The position numbers and the translations under genes are program-made. Shown here piece by piece: positions 50,215 through 58,267 of a stretch of DNA of 64,000 nt. The stretch's first letter is position 1; every line of letters begins with the position of its first letter. The notes under the pieces were generated by a model. That model saw only the letters and a program-made list of their open reading frames with translations. It searched no databases and was not told where the DNA came from. This stretch comes from JAITVM01 sp031551135 (lineage in GTDB: Bacteria; Bacillota; Clostridia; Lachnospirales; JAITVM01), in NCBI GenBank assembly GCA_031551135.1, contig JAVBOA010000026.1, positions 62,001 through 126,000 of the forward strand, given 5' to 3'.

Positions 50215-51990
50215 ATGGGGGAGAAAAAAGAAGGCGTTATACAAAAAATACAGAATGCATATCACTCAGAAGAAAATACAAGACTTTTGGAAATTATAGA
50301 TATTTTATCAAAGCATCAAGTGATTCAAAGCCTTGCAACTCAATCGAACCCTAACAAAGTACGAATTGCTTTTGAAGAGCTTGGTCCGACATTCGTTAAA
50401 ATTGGTCAGATACTGTCGGTACGGACAGATATTGTTTCGCCGGCCTTTGCGGAGGAATTTAAAAAGCTTCAGGACAATGTTAAATCAGATGAATTCCATT
50501 CAATAAAAGAAGTTATCGAAAAGGAAACAGGTATTTCCCTCGAACAAATCTTTGAGGAAATAGATGAAAAGCCTTTGGCTTCAGCATCCATGGGACAAAT
50601 ACACATTGCTAAGATTAAAAACGGAAAGAAAGTAGTAGTTAAGGTTCAGCATCCGGGTATCGACGAAATAATGACAAGGGATATCGCTCTTTTTGAGAAA
50701 GCTGTTCCTCTCATCAAGCATATCCCGAGTGCGGGTATGATTGATCCGGCGGAAATGGTGGCGGAACTAAAGCGGTCGCTGATGCAGGAGCTTGATTTTA
50801 ATAACGAAGCCGATAATATCGAGCTGTTTTATAAGAATAATAAGGATATAAATATTATCTCGCCAAGAGTTTACAGGCAATATTCAACTAAGCGGCTGCT
50901 TGTCATGGACTGTATGGATGGGCGAAAGATTTCGGATTATATAGCACAGGCGGATAATGCGATATCTGAGGGAAATACTGCTTATAAAGAACAGAAGAAA
51001 AAATTTGCAGATATTTTAGTCAAAAACTACATGAAACAGATTTTTGACGATGGATTTTTTCATGCTGATCCGCATCCCGGCAATGTCCTTGTAGGCAGAG
51101 CAAATAAAGACGACGAGGCTGATATCAGTGAGGAAAAAATTTATGAAATTGAAACACCGGTCTCATCAATAACTGCAACTGTCGTTGACACAAAAACGCC
51201 GGACGAGAACAATGAGGAAAAAATTATCCTGATAGACTTCGGCATGATGGGACGGCTTGATGAAATTACGCTGGACAAATTTAACCAGTTTATAGCCGCG
51301 CTAATTACTCAAAACAATGCAAAGATTGCGAAGGCAATCCTAAATTTATGTAAATCAGACGGTTCAACAGATTTAGATAAACTGGAGGAAGATGCAGGAA
51401 AACTCTTCTCAAAATATTTCGATATGGCGATTGGCTCAATGAGCCTGCCGTTATTATTTGAAGAAATGTCTGGCATTTGCCTGAAAAATGGCTTGACTCT
51501 TCCATCTAATATTACGCTTTTATTCAAAGGAATAGCTACTATCGAAGGTATAGTATTAAGGCTTGACCCGAATATGTCTCTAATGACGGCTATCGAACCT
51601 TATGCAAAACGCTACATTCGGTCACAGTTTAACTTGCATAATGAAAGTGAACAATTTATAAGCAATTTGATTTTATCCCTAAAAGCAGCTCCTGAAATTC
51701 CGCTTAAATTATCAAATCTGATGGATGCGGCGGCAAAAGGAAAGTTGAAAGTCAATATGGAGCATCGGCATCTGGAGGATTCATTCGACAAATTAAGCGC
51801 ATTGGTGAATCAACTTTCTATGGCAATTATTGTTGCGGCATTGATTGTCGGTTCGTCCATGCTTGTGAATTACAGCGATAATGCGGCAAGGCTGGCAGCG
51901 TCATCTGTCGGCAGCCTTGGATATCTTGTTGCAATCATTCTGGCCGGCATTATGATTTTTAAAAGCTGGCATAAGAAAAAAAACAATTAA
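50215..51990 (+). CDS. ABC1/UbiB family atypical kinase
   Basis: 591 residues. Motifs: KIGQ (FVKIGQILSVRTDI) near residue 62, the Ala-rich loop ASASMGQIHIAK near residue 122, VVVKVQHPGI, ELDFNNEADN, HADPHPGN near residue 284 and the metal-binding LIDFGMMGRL near residue 342. Between HPGN and DFG lies an acidic stretch of about 50 residues not seen in ordinary UbiB. The C-terminus has two membrane helices (SMAIIVAALIVGSSMLV, LGYLVAIILAGIMIF). UbiB proteins support ubiquinone synthesis in other bacteria, but anaerobic Clostridia lack ubiquinone; the neighbours point to a lipid role. RBS GGAGG. Confidence 0.92.
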   Translation: MGEKKEGVIQKIQNAYHSEENTRLLEIIDILSKHQVIQSLATQSNPNKVRIAFEELGPTFVKIGQILSVRTDIVSPAFAEEFKKLQDNVKSDEFHSIKEVIEKETGISLEQIFEEIDEKPLASASMGQIHIAKIKNGKKVVVKVQHPGIDEIMTRDIALFEKAVPLIKHIPSAGMIDPAEMVAELKRSLMQELDFNNEADNIELFYKNNKDINIISPRVYRQYSTKRLLVMDCMDGRKISDYIAQADNAISEGNTAYKEQKKKFADILVKNYMKQIFDDGFFHADPHPGNVLVGRANKDDEADISEEKIYEIETPVSSITATVVDTKTPDENNEEKIILIDFGMMGRLDEITLDKFNQFIAALITQNNAKIAKAILNLCKSDGSTDLDKLEEDAGKLFSKYFDMAIGSMSLPLLFEEMSGICLKNGLTLPSNITLLFKGIATIEGIVLRLDPNMSLMTAIEPYAKRYIRSQFNLHNESEQFISNLILSLKAAPEIPLKLSNLMDAAAKGKLKVNMEHRHLEDSFDKLSALVNQLSMAIIVAALIVGSSMLVNYSDNAARLAASSVGSLGYLVAIILAGIMIFKSWHKKKNN

Positions 51991-52001
51991 TGGTGGTATT
52001 T

Positions 52002-52664
52002 ATGAGTGATAGAAGACGGTTGGCAATTGAAATATCGGCCATTTTATTGGCTGTTTTAGCAGTTTTTGTTTGCTTTTATATGTTTAAGAGCTTTAGTGAT
52101 GGAACGCTCACGTCGATATTGCAGAAACATTTAGTGTTAGCGCTCGTTTGCATTTTTTCGGTGTATCTTTTAAAACCATTTTTGTTTTTTGTGCCGTCGG
52201 CTGTGCAGATGAGTTTTACAGGAATTCTTTTTCCGTGGTATATAGCAATCGTTGTAAATCTTATTGGAGTTGCTGTCGAGATGATGTCCGGCTATTTCAT
52301 CGGGTTTATTTTCGGGAAAAAGCTTGTGGAGAAACTGACCGAAAAAAGCAAGATAATAAGAACGGTTAAGGAAAAATATCTGAAAGACGACTTTAATACG
52401 ATTTTTATAACACATTTTGTGCCTGTCTTTCCGTTCGATAATATAAGTATGCTGTATGGTGCAAACAACACAAATCTGATGAGGTATGTCGTGATATCTG
52501 TTCTTGGTTTGTCACCAAGAGTTATAGCGTATTCGATTTCCGGCTCGGCGGTTACAGACCCGCTGTCGCCGCAGTTTATCATTCCGCTTGTTGTTGTCGG
52601 ACTATTTTCATTCGGCGTTTCCATGTGGTTTAATAAAAAAGAGGCAAATAAAATCAATCAGTAA
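52002..52664 (+). CDS. TVP38/TMEM64 family (VTT domain) membrane protein
   Basis: 220 residues, about six hydrophobic segments. FVPSAVQMSFTGILFPWYIAIVVNLIGVAVEMMSGYFIGFIFGKK and HFVPVFPFDNISMLYGANNTN with LGLSPRVIAYSISGS follow the VTT (DedA-superfamily) pattern. Some family members move phospholipids across the bilayer. Start at ATG 52002 with GGTGG upstream; an ATG overlapping the kinase stop at 51989 is less well placed. Third gene of the operon. Confidence 0.82.
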   Translation: MSDRRRLAIEISAILLAVLAVFVCFYMFKSFSDGTLTSILQKHLVLALVCIFSVYLLKPFLFFVPSAVQMSFTGILFPWYIAIVVNLIGVAVEMMSGYFIGFIFGKKLVEKLTEKSKIIRTVKEKYLKDDFNTIFITHFVPVFPFDNISMLYGANNTNLMRYVVISVLGLSPRVIAYSISGSAVTDPLSPQFIIPLVVVGLFSFGVSMWFNKKEANKINQ

Positions 52665-52677
52665 GAGAGGTGAAAGT

Positions 52678-54207
52678 ATGGAAAATACATCAAAAACAAG
52701 TTTGGGTAATGTACTGAAAATAGGATTAAGCATTGCATTAATTGCAATTCAGTTCCTGTTGATATTCGGAATCATACTCAGGCTTTCTGAATATATGGAC
52801 TATGCCTATAAAGCGTTTCAATTTTTTTCTCTCCTCTTCGCACTTTATATTGTAAATACGGAAGGCAAGGTTTCCTATAAATTTTCGTGGATTATTTTTA
52901 TTTTGGCAATGCCAATTTGCGGCATGGTTTTTTACTTTATCTGGGGCAAGGCGCAGCTTCCTAAAAAGACGCGAGTGCGCGCGGCATCGGCTTTTGAAAA
53001 TACCAAAGGCTTTTTAAAACAGGATAAAGCGGTTATCGACGAAATCACAGATGAATATGTCAAAAGGCATATTTCGTTGATGCAGCGTATGTCGGATTTT
53101 CCGGTTTATAAGAATACAAAAACCAAGTATCTCGAAATCGGCGAAACATATTTTGAGTGTATGTTGGAAGAACTAAAAAAGGCTGAGAAATTTATTTTAA
53201 TTGAATATTTTATTATTGCTGAAGGCACAATGAAGCAGCAAATGATGGAAATTCTTTTTGAAAAAGCTGCTAAGGGCGTAGAAGTTAAGATTATGTACGA
53301 TGAGGTCGGCAGTACCGGCGTTGTGCCAAAAAATTTTGTATTTGATTGCGAAAAACATGGGATTATGTGTGCGCCGCACAATTCGCTCACATTCTCCATA
53401 TTTAGCTATATAAGTTACCGCGACCATAGAAAAATACTTGTAATTGACGGAAATACAGCTATGACAGGCGGCATAAATATCGGTGATGAATATATAAATG
53501 CTATAGAAAAACACGGACATTGGAAAGATACAGGTATTATGCTTAAAGGTGACGCTGTATTCCGGTTTACAATGCTTTTTGTTTGGATGTGGGAAATTGT
53601 CACGGGAGAAAAGCTTGATCCGGAAAAATATAAGGGTAGCATCAACTATCCGGAAGAAAAGGGGATTATCATGCCGTTTGGTGATGGTCCTGTTTTCGAA
53701 AAATCGATTGCTGCCAACAATTACATGCATATCATAACATCCGCTAAAAATTATGTTTATATAACAACGCCGTATTTAATTATTGATTCGGATATGATAG
53801 CCGCATTGTGTCTTTCGGCTGAATCAGGGGTAGATGTACGCATTATTACGCCGCATATACCCGACAAAGCCATTGTTCATGCCACGACTCAATCTTTCTA
53901 TGGCGAACTGATGCGCAGCGGTGTAAAAATCTACGAATACACTCCCGGCTTTATCCATGCGAAATCCATTGTCTCCGACGACACTACCTGTACTATCGGT
54001 TCTATAAACTTCGATTACAGAAGCCTATACTGGAATTATGAGTGCGGCGTGTATATTTATGGCGACAGCAGTGTTATCAAACTGAAAAATGATATACTGG
54101 AAACTCTTAAGAAAAGCCAGAGGATTTCTTTAGATGAGTGGGAAAAACAGCCGTTGATTAAAAGGATGGCAAGAGCGTTTTTAAGAGTGGTTTCACCGCT
54201 TATTTAA
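52678..54207 (+). CDS. cls: Cardiolipin synthase (phospholipase D type)
   Basis: 509 residues. Two N-terminal membrane helices, then two phospholipase D domains with HKD motifs: HRKILVIDGNTAMTGG near residue 250 and HAKSIVSDDTTCTIGS near residue 425. It joins two phosphatidylglycerols into cardiolipin and glycerol, in the membrane. Start at ATG 52678 with AGAGGTG. Last gene of the AI-2E / ABC1 / TVP38 / cls operon. Confidence 0.95.
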   Translation: MENTSKTSLGNVLKIGLSIALIAIQFLLIFGIILRLSEYMDYAYKAFQFFSLLFALYIVNTEGKVSYKFSWIIFILAMPICGMVFYFIWGKAQLPKKTRVRAASAFENTKGFLKQDKAVIDEITDEYVKRHISLMQRMSDFPVYKNTKTKYLEIGETYFECMLEELKKAEKFILIEYFIIAEGTMKQQMMEILFEKAAKGVEVKIMYDEVGSTGVVPKNFVFDCEKHGIMCAPHNSLTFSIFSYISYRDHRKILVIDGNTAMTGGINIGDEYINAIEKHGHWKDTGIMLKGDAVFRFTMLFVWMWEIVTGEKLDPEKYKGSINYPEEKGIIMPFGDGPVFEKSIAANNYMHIITSAKNYVYITTPYLIIDSDMIAALCLSAESGVDVRIITPHIPDKAIVHATTQSFYGELMRSGVKIYEYTPGFIHAKSIVSDDTTCTIGSINFDYRSLYWNYECGVYIYGDSSVIKLKNDILETLKKSQRISLDEWEKQPLIKRMARAFLRVVSPLI

Positions 54208-54212
54208 CGTGT

Positions 54213-54262
54213 AACGTGAGTACGACGCAGTAGAACAAGATGCGTAATTGGTTTCACATTAT
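54213..54262 (+). repeat. Family C unit, diverged copy 3
   Basis: AACGTGAGTACGACGCAGTA then GAACAAGATGCGT and TTTCACATTAT, a shortened version of the units at 48730 and 48887. With those it brackets the four-gene operon. Confidence 0.55.
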
Positions 54263-54263
54263 G

Positions 54264-54339
54264 CTGACGAACGAAAGTAAGATTCATACCTGTCCTCCTA
54301 TAGGCGCGGAACGGGAGTGAAAATCTAATCGTTCGTCAG
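54264..54339 (+). repeat. Family B inverted-repeat element, copy 2
   Basis: 76 bp with ends CTGACGAACGA and TCGTTCGTCAG as perfect 11-bp inverted repeats. Shares GTGAAAATC-AATCGTTCG with the copy at 46089. Confidence 0.7.
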
Positions 54340-54357
54340 TTTGGGAGGTGTTGTGAT

Positions 54358-55047
54358 TTGAACGAAATAATTAATCAATGGAATCAGGTGGCTAAGACAT
54401 ATTCAGATTTCGATGCAACCTCAAGATATTCAAATTTTTGTAAAGAGTTCGTTTCTCAACGATTTAATAATATGGATGGATTAAAAATACTTGATGCCGG
54501 ATGTGGGAATGGCGTTTACGCTCATATCTTTGCGGAAAATGGTGGCACGGTTATAGGTTGTGACGGTACTAATGAGATGTTGAATTTAGCGCACAAAAAA
54601 TATCCCCGGTATCAATTCGATTATGTAAATTTATTAGAGCGTATGCCTTACAAGGATAAGGAGTTTGATATAGTTTTCTGTAATTTGGTCTTGATGGATA
54701 TTGACCCTATTGATAATATACTTTCAGAATTTCACAGGATATTGAAAACAAACGGAGTATTTTTCTTTTCTATTGTACATCCGGCTTTTTATCATGCTGT
54801 TTGGGAAAAAGATGCAAGTGGCACTATTGCTTCAAAAAAAGTAACAAGCTACATTACCGCTTTTTCCAAACTACAAAATATTTGGGGCGCTACTATGCAT
54901 TATCACAGACCGATTTCGTTCTATTATAATAAAATTTGTAAAAATGGGTTCTATTTAAAAGAAATGTCCGAACCAAAAGTTTATGAGGATACAAAAATTC
55001 CAGATATTCCACTTTATCTATTTTCTGAATTTCTGAAAATAGATTGA
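54358..55047 (+). CDS. Class I SAM-dependent methyltransferase
   Basis: 229 residues. SAM-binding motif ILDAGCGNGVYAHIFAENG near residue 44, acidic residue in VIGCDGTNEML, YVNLLERMPYKDKEFDIVFCNLVLMDI and the post-motif LKTNGVFFFSIVHPAF. Start at TTG 54358 after GGGAGGTG. Substrate cannot be told; the C-terminal region RPISFYYNKICKNGFYLKEMSEP resembles small-molecule methyltransferases. Stands alone. Confidence 0.88.
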   Translation: MNEIINQWNQVAKTYSDFDATSRYSNFCKEFVSQRFNNMDGLKILDAGCGNGVYAHIFAENGGTVIGCDGTNEMLNLAHKKYPRYQFDYVNLLERMPYKDKEFDIVFCNLVLMDIDPIDNILSEFHRILKTNGVFFFSIVHPAFYHAVWEKDASGTIASKKVTSYITAFSKLQNIWGATMHYHRPISFYYNKICKNGFYLKEMSEPKVYEDTKIPDIPLYLFSEFLKID

Positions 55048-55249
55048 ATATTTTAAGTAATTAATTTGCTTGATTGTTGCTCTAAATTTCTGATTTTATG
55101 CTTTTTATGGTTTTATAAACAAGGCGTGACAATGAGCATAATCAAATTCGACGGATGCTATTACCTTTGCTTCATTATGAGTAATATCTCTGTTAGAATC
55201 ATTATAAAGGTTTGGTTAAAAAAATTATATAATTACAGGAGAAAACATA

Positions 55250-55633
55250 ATGAAAATTAATCATATAGCTGTTTATGTCAGGGAATTAGAAAAAACACGA
55301 GAGTTCTATGAAAAATACTTTGGTGCAACGTCAAATGCTCAGTATCATAATCCTAAAACAGGTCTAAGAACTTATTTTTTAACTTTTGAAGATGGTAATA
55401 GACTGGAGATAATGTCAAAGCCATCTATATCCGAAATAGGCCTTCAAGGAGAGTTTTTGGGATATATACATATTGCGTTTAGTGCCGGCAGCAAAATAGA
55501 GGTTGAAAAACTTACTGAACGTTTACGCAAGGATGGCTTTACAGTCTTAAGCGAACCACGCATAACAGGCGATGGATACTATGAAAGCTGCGTTTCGGAT
55601 CCGGATGGAAACCGAATTGAAATTGTTGTTTAG
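55250..55633 (+). CDS. VOC (glyoxalase/bleomycin resistance) family protein
   Basis: 127 residues. Two beta-alpha-beta-beta-beta units: INHIAVYVRELEKTREFYEKYFG at the start and GYIHIAFSAGS in the middle, ending CVSDPDGNRIEIVV. Metal-ligand positions (His4, Glu53, His73, Glu124 by pattern) look intact. Could be a lactoylglutathione-lyase-like or a resistance protein; no context decides. RBS AGGAG. Confidence 0.9.
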   Translation: MKINHIAVYVRELEKTREFYEKYFGATSNAQYHNPKTGLRTYFLTFEDGNRLEIMSKPSISEIGLQGEFLGYIHIAFSAGSKIEVEKLTERLRKDGFTVLSEPRITGDGYYESCVSDPDGNRIEIVV

Positions 55634-55643
55634 TTACTATATA

Positions 55644-55820
55644 GAACTTGAAATTATTTATCTTATTGAGTCGATATACACAGATGCTGAGCATTGGGAA
55701 TTGGATACAATAAAACAAGAAGAGAAACTTTGCCATCTGTACGAGAAAATGGGATATAAAAGAACCGGAAGAGAAGTAGAGCTTCAGCCGGGTATGACTC
55801 TAATTGACTATGAAAAATAA
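55644..55820 (+). pseudogene. C-terminal remnant of a GNAT acetyltransferase
   Basis: The frame ending at 55820 encodes WELDTIKQEEKLCHLYEKMG then YKRTGREVELQPGMTLIDYEK, the usual C-terminal strand-helix-strand of GNAT N-acetyltransferases (x-LCxLYEKMGYKxTG). Only about 55 residues remain; the acetyl-CoA binding part is gone, and the frame upstream runs into the VOC gene in another phase. Probably a deletion remnant. Confidence 0.65.
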
Positions 55821-55907
55821 ACATCTTCCAACATAATATTAAGACGGATATCAAAAAAACGGTATCCTTTTTTCATTTATGCAAATAATAGTTCTATAAT
55901 TAGGTAA

Positions 55908-56015
55908 TACTATTTCTATTTTGATATATAGAAAAATTTTCACAGCGGAGCGTTTCGCGCAACGCTTTAAGCGAGAAATGAAATATTTTTTCTATCTTTT
56001 AGAATGGAAATAGTA
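55908..56015 (+). repeat. Family A palindromic repeat, full-length copy A5
   Basis: 108 bp. Flanked by TAA on both sides (55905-55907, 56016-56018). The inner stem is TTTCGCGC / GCGAGAAA, with one mismatch. The right flank merges with the AAAGGAG ribosome binding site of the next gene. Confidence 0.85.
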
Positions 56016-56031
56016 TAAAGGAGTTGACTAC

Positions 56032-58038
56032 ATGCAAGCAAGTAAAAAATCAGCCAACAAATTAATTCACGAAAAATCTCCGTATCTGTTACAGCACGCC
56101 TACAATCCGGTAAAATGGTTTCCGTGGGGCGAAGAGGCCTTTGAAAAAGCCAAATCGGAAGACAAACCAATTTTTCTTTCCATCGGCTATTCGACATGTC
56201 ATTGGTGTCATGTTATGGAAGAAGAATCATTCACGGATAACGAAGTGGCTGAAATACTGAACGAAAATTTTATTTCTATAAAAATCGACAGAGAGGAGCG
56301 CCCTGACATTGATTCAATATATATGAGAGTTTGTCAGGCGACAACCGGCAGCGGCGGCTGGCCGCTCACCACAATCATGACATGGAATCAAAAACCATTT
56401 TTTTCGGGAACATATTTGCCGAAACACAACAGACAAAATATGTTGGGACTTTGCGAATTACTTGTTAAAATAACGAATCTATGGAAAACTGACCGCCAAT
56501 ATATTTTAAAAAACGCTGATGAAATAATAGATTATATATCGAAAAATGATGTAGATAAAAAATCTGAAGTTTCGGAAGAATTGATTTCGAATGGCGTTGA
56601 AGGTCTGATGGCAAGCTTTGACAAAAAATACGGCGGATTTTCGGATGCCCCGAAATTTCCTGTTCCTCACAATCTGATTTTTTTAGAAAAATATTATGAG
56701 CTTCATAAAAACAAAGATGTTTTAAACGCAGTCGAGCAAACTTTGATTAACATGCACAAAGGCGGTTTATTTGACCATATCGGTTTCGGTTTTTGCCGTT
56801 ATTCAACGGATGAAAAATGGCTTGTGCCGCATTTTGAAAAAATGTTATACGATAATTCGCTTTTAAGCATCGCTTATTTAGAATCATTTCAAATCACAAA
56901 AAAAGAAATTTATAAAAATATTGCGGTGAATACTCTAAAATATATGAAGCGCGAGCTTTATTCGCCCGAAAAAGCTTTTTACTCGGCACAAGATGCGGAC
57001 AGCGAAGGTAAAGAAGGATTGTTTTATATTTTCAAATATGATGAAATTGTTGAGATTTTAGGCGAAGCAGAGGGTTTGGAATTTAATAAATATTTCAATA
57101 TATCACAGCACGGAAATTTTGAAGGATACAATATCCCGAATCTAATCGGCAATACCGGTCTCCATAAGGATTTTGAAAATTCAATTAATAAAATTTACGA
57201 ATACCGTAAAAAACGAATGAAACTCCATTTGGATGATAAATATTTGACCTCATGGAACGCAATGGCTGTCATCGCTTTTGCTAAGGCTTATAAAATAATC
57301 GGCGACAAAGAATATTTAGAAACTGCAAAATCAACCGCGGATTTTATAAAAGAAAAAATGACATTTGATATCGGAGAATTAGCGATAAGATACAAGGACG
57401 GCGAAATAAAGGGCAACGGGATTATCGACGATTACGCATATTATATTTGGGCTTTATTGGAAGTATATAATGCAAGCTTTGATATTAAATATCTGGAATA
57501 CGCCAAGATTTACGCTGATTTGATGATTGATTTATTTTTTGATTCCGAAAATGGCGGATTTTATTTATACTCTAAAAACAGCGAAAAGCTTATTTTTAAG
57601 CCAAAAGAAATTTATGATTCCGCTACGCCTTCGGGAAATTCGGTGGCAGCTTATGTGCTGGCAAAATTATCGTCAATTTTTAATACAGAAAAAATAAACT
57701 CTGCATTTGATTTGCAGAACAAATTTATTGCCGGAAATATCGAAAAACATCCATATTATTATACATTCAGCCTTCATGCTTTTTTAAGCGAAATAAAAAA
57801 AGAACTTATAGTCGTTTTAAATAATGATCAATATTTTGAGGAAATCGAAAAAATAATTTTCGAAAAAAATATATTTGATATGGTAATAATTAAAACACGT
57901 GAAAATACTGATAAACTTGCAGAATTACTCCCGCATACAAAAAATTATTCCTCCGATAAAGATTTATCGTTTTTTATTTGTGAGAATAAAGCTTGCTCCG
58001 CTCCGTTTCATACTATGGAGGAGTTTAAAATTCTATAA
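56032..58038 (+). CDS. Thioredoxin-fold / glycosidase-like protein (YyaL, DUF255)
   Basis: 668 residues. The N-terminal thioredoxin-like domain has KSPYLLQHAYNPVKWFPWGEEAF, STCHWCHVMEEESF with its CHWC redox-type motif near residue 57, and KIDREERPDID. The rest is an alpha/alpha barrel like glycosidases of the GlcNAc-epimerase type (GGLFDHIGFGFCRYSTDEKW, HFEKMLYDN, QDADSEGKEGLFY, TSWNAMAV). Known as the YyaL or SSP411/SPATA20 family; molecular function is unknown. RBS AAAGGAG. Single gene. Confidence 0.93.
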   Translation: MQASKKSANKLIHEKSPYLLQHAYNPVKWFPWGEEAFEKAKSEDKPIFLSIGYSTCHWCHVMEEESFTDNEVAEILNENFISIKIDREERPDIDSIYMRVCQATTGSGGWPLTTIMTWNQKPFFSGTYLPKHNRQNMLGLCELLVKITNLWKTDRQYILKNADEIIDYISKNDVDKKSEVSEELISNGVEGLMASFDKKYGGFSDAPKFPVPHNLIFLEKYYELHKNKDVLNAVEQTLINMHKGGLFDHIGFGFCRYSTDEKWLVPHFEKMLYDNSLLSIAYLESFQITKKEIYKNIAVNTLKYMKRELYSPEKAFYSAQDADSEGKEGLFYIFKYDEIVEILGEAEGLEFNKYFNISQHGNFEGYNIPNLIGNTGLHKDFENSINKIYEYRKKRMKLHLDDKYLTSWNAMAVIAFAKAYKIIGDKEYLETAKSTADFIKEKMTFDIGELAIRYKDGEIKGNGIIDDYAYYIWALLEVYNASFDIKYLEYAKIYADLMIDLFFDSENGGFYLYSKNSEKLIFKPKEIYDSATPSGNSVAAYVLAKLSSIFNTEKINSAFDLQNKFIAGNIEKHPYYYTFSLHAFLSEIKKELIVVLNNDQYFEEIEKIIFEKNIFDMVIIKTRENTDKLAELLPHTKNYSSDKDLSFFICENKACSAPFHTMEEFKIL

Positions 58039-58120
58039 TCCTTTTTGATATGTATAAAAAGATATTTCATTATGCGCAATATTTCTGGCGCGGCATGAAA
58101 TATTTTTTTTATATTCAATG
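58039..58120 (+). repeat. Decayed family A copy after the yyaL stop codon
   Basis: Keeps TTTTTGATATGTATAAAAAG, ATATTTCATTATGCGC, GCATGAAATATTTTTT, in the order of a full element, but both TIRs have eroded. It begins right after the TAA stop (58036-58038). Confidence 0.5.
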
Positions 58121-58159
58121 ATTCGATGAGTGTCTAAAAATTGATTCTTGAAGTGTTTC

Positions 58160-58187
58160 TTGACAATAACGAATATTCTGATAAAAT
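58160..58187 (+). promoter_or_regulatory. Promoter of the TIM-barrel gene
   Basis: TTGACA at 58160-58165, 16-bp spacer, TAAAAT at 58182-58187. Confidence 0.7.
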
Positions 58188-58267
58188 GTAAATATGGCAC
58201 GGGTGTCGATAAATAGAAGAAAATACCAAAAAATGTTAATTAGAGTTTCGACGGGTGGTTATGACTT

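Noticed and set aside
55066..55260. Open frame of 64 codons between the methyltransferase and VOC genes
   Set aside because: No RBS, odd composition, and it overlaps the VOC leader and RBS. I see no gene here.
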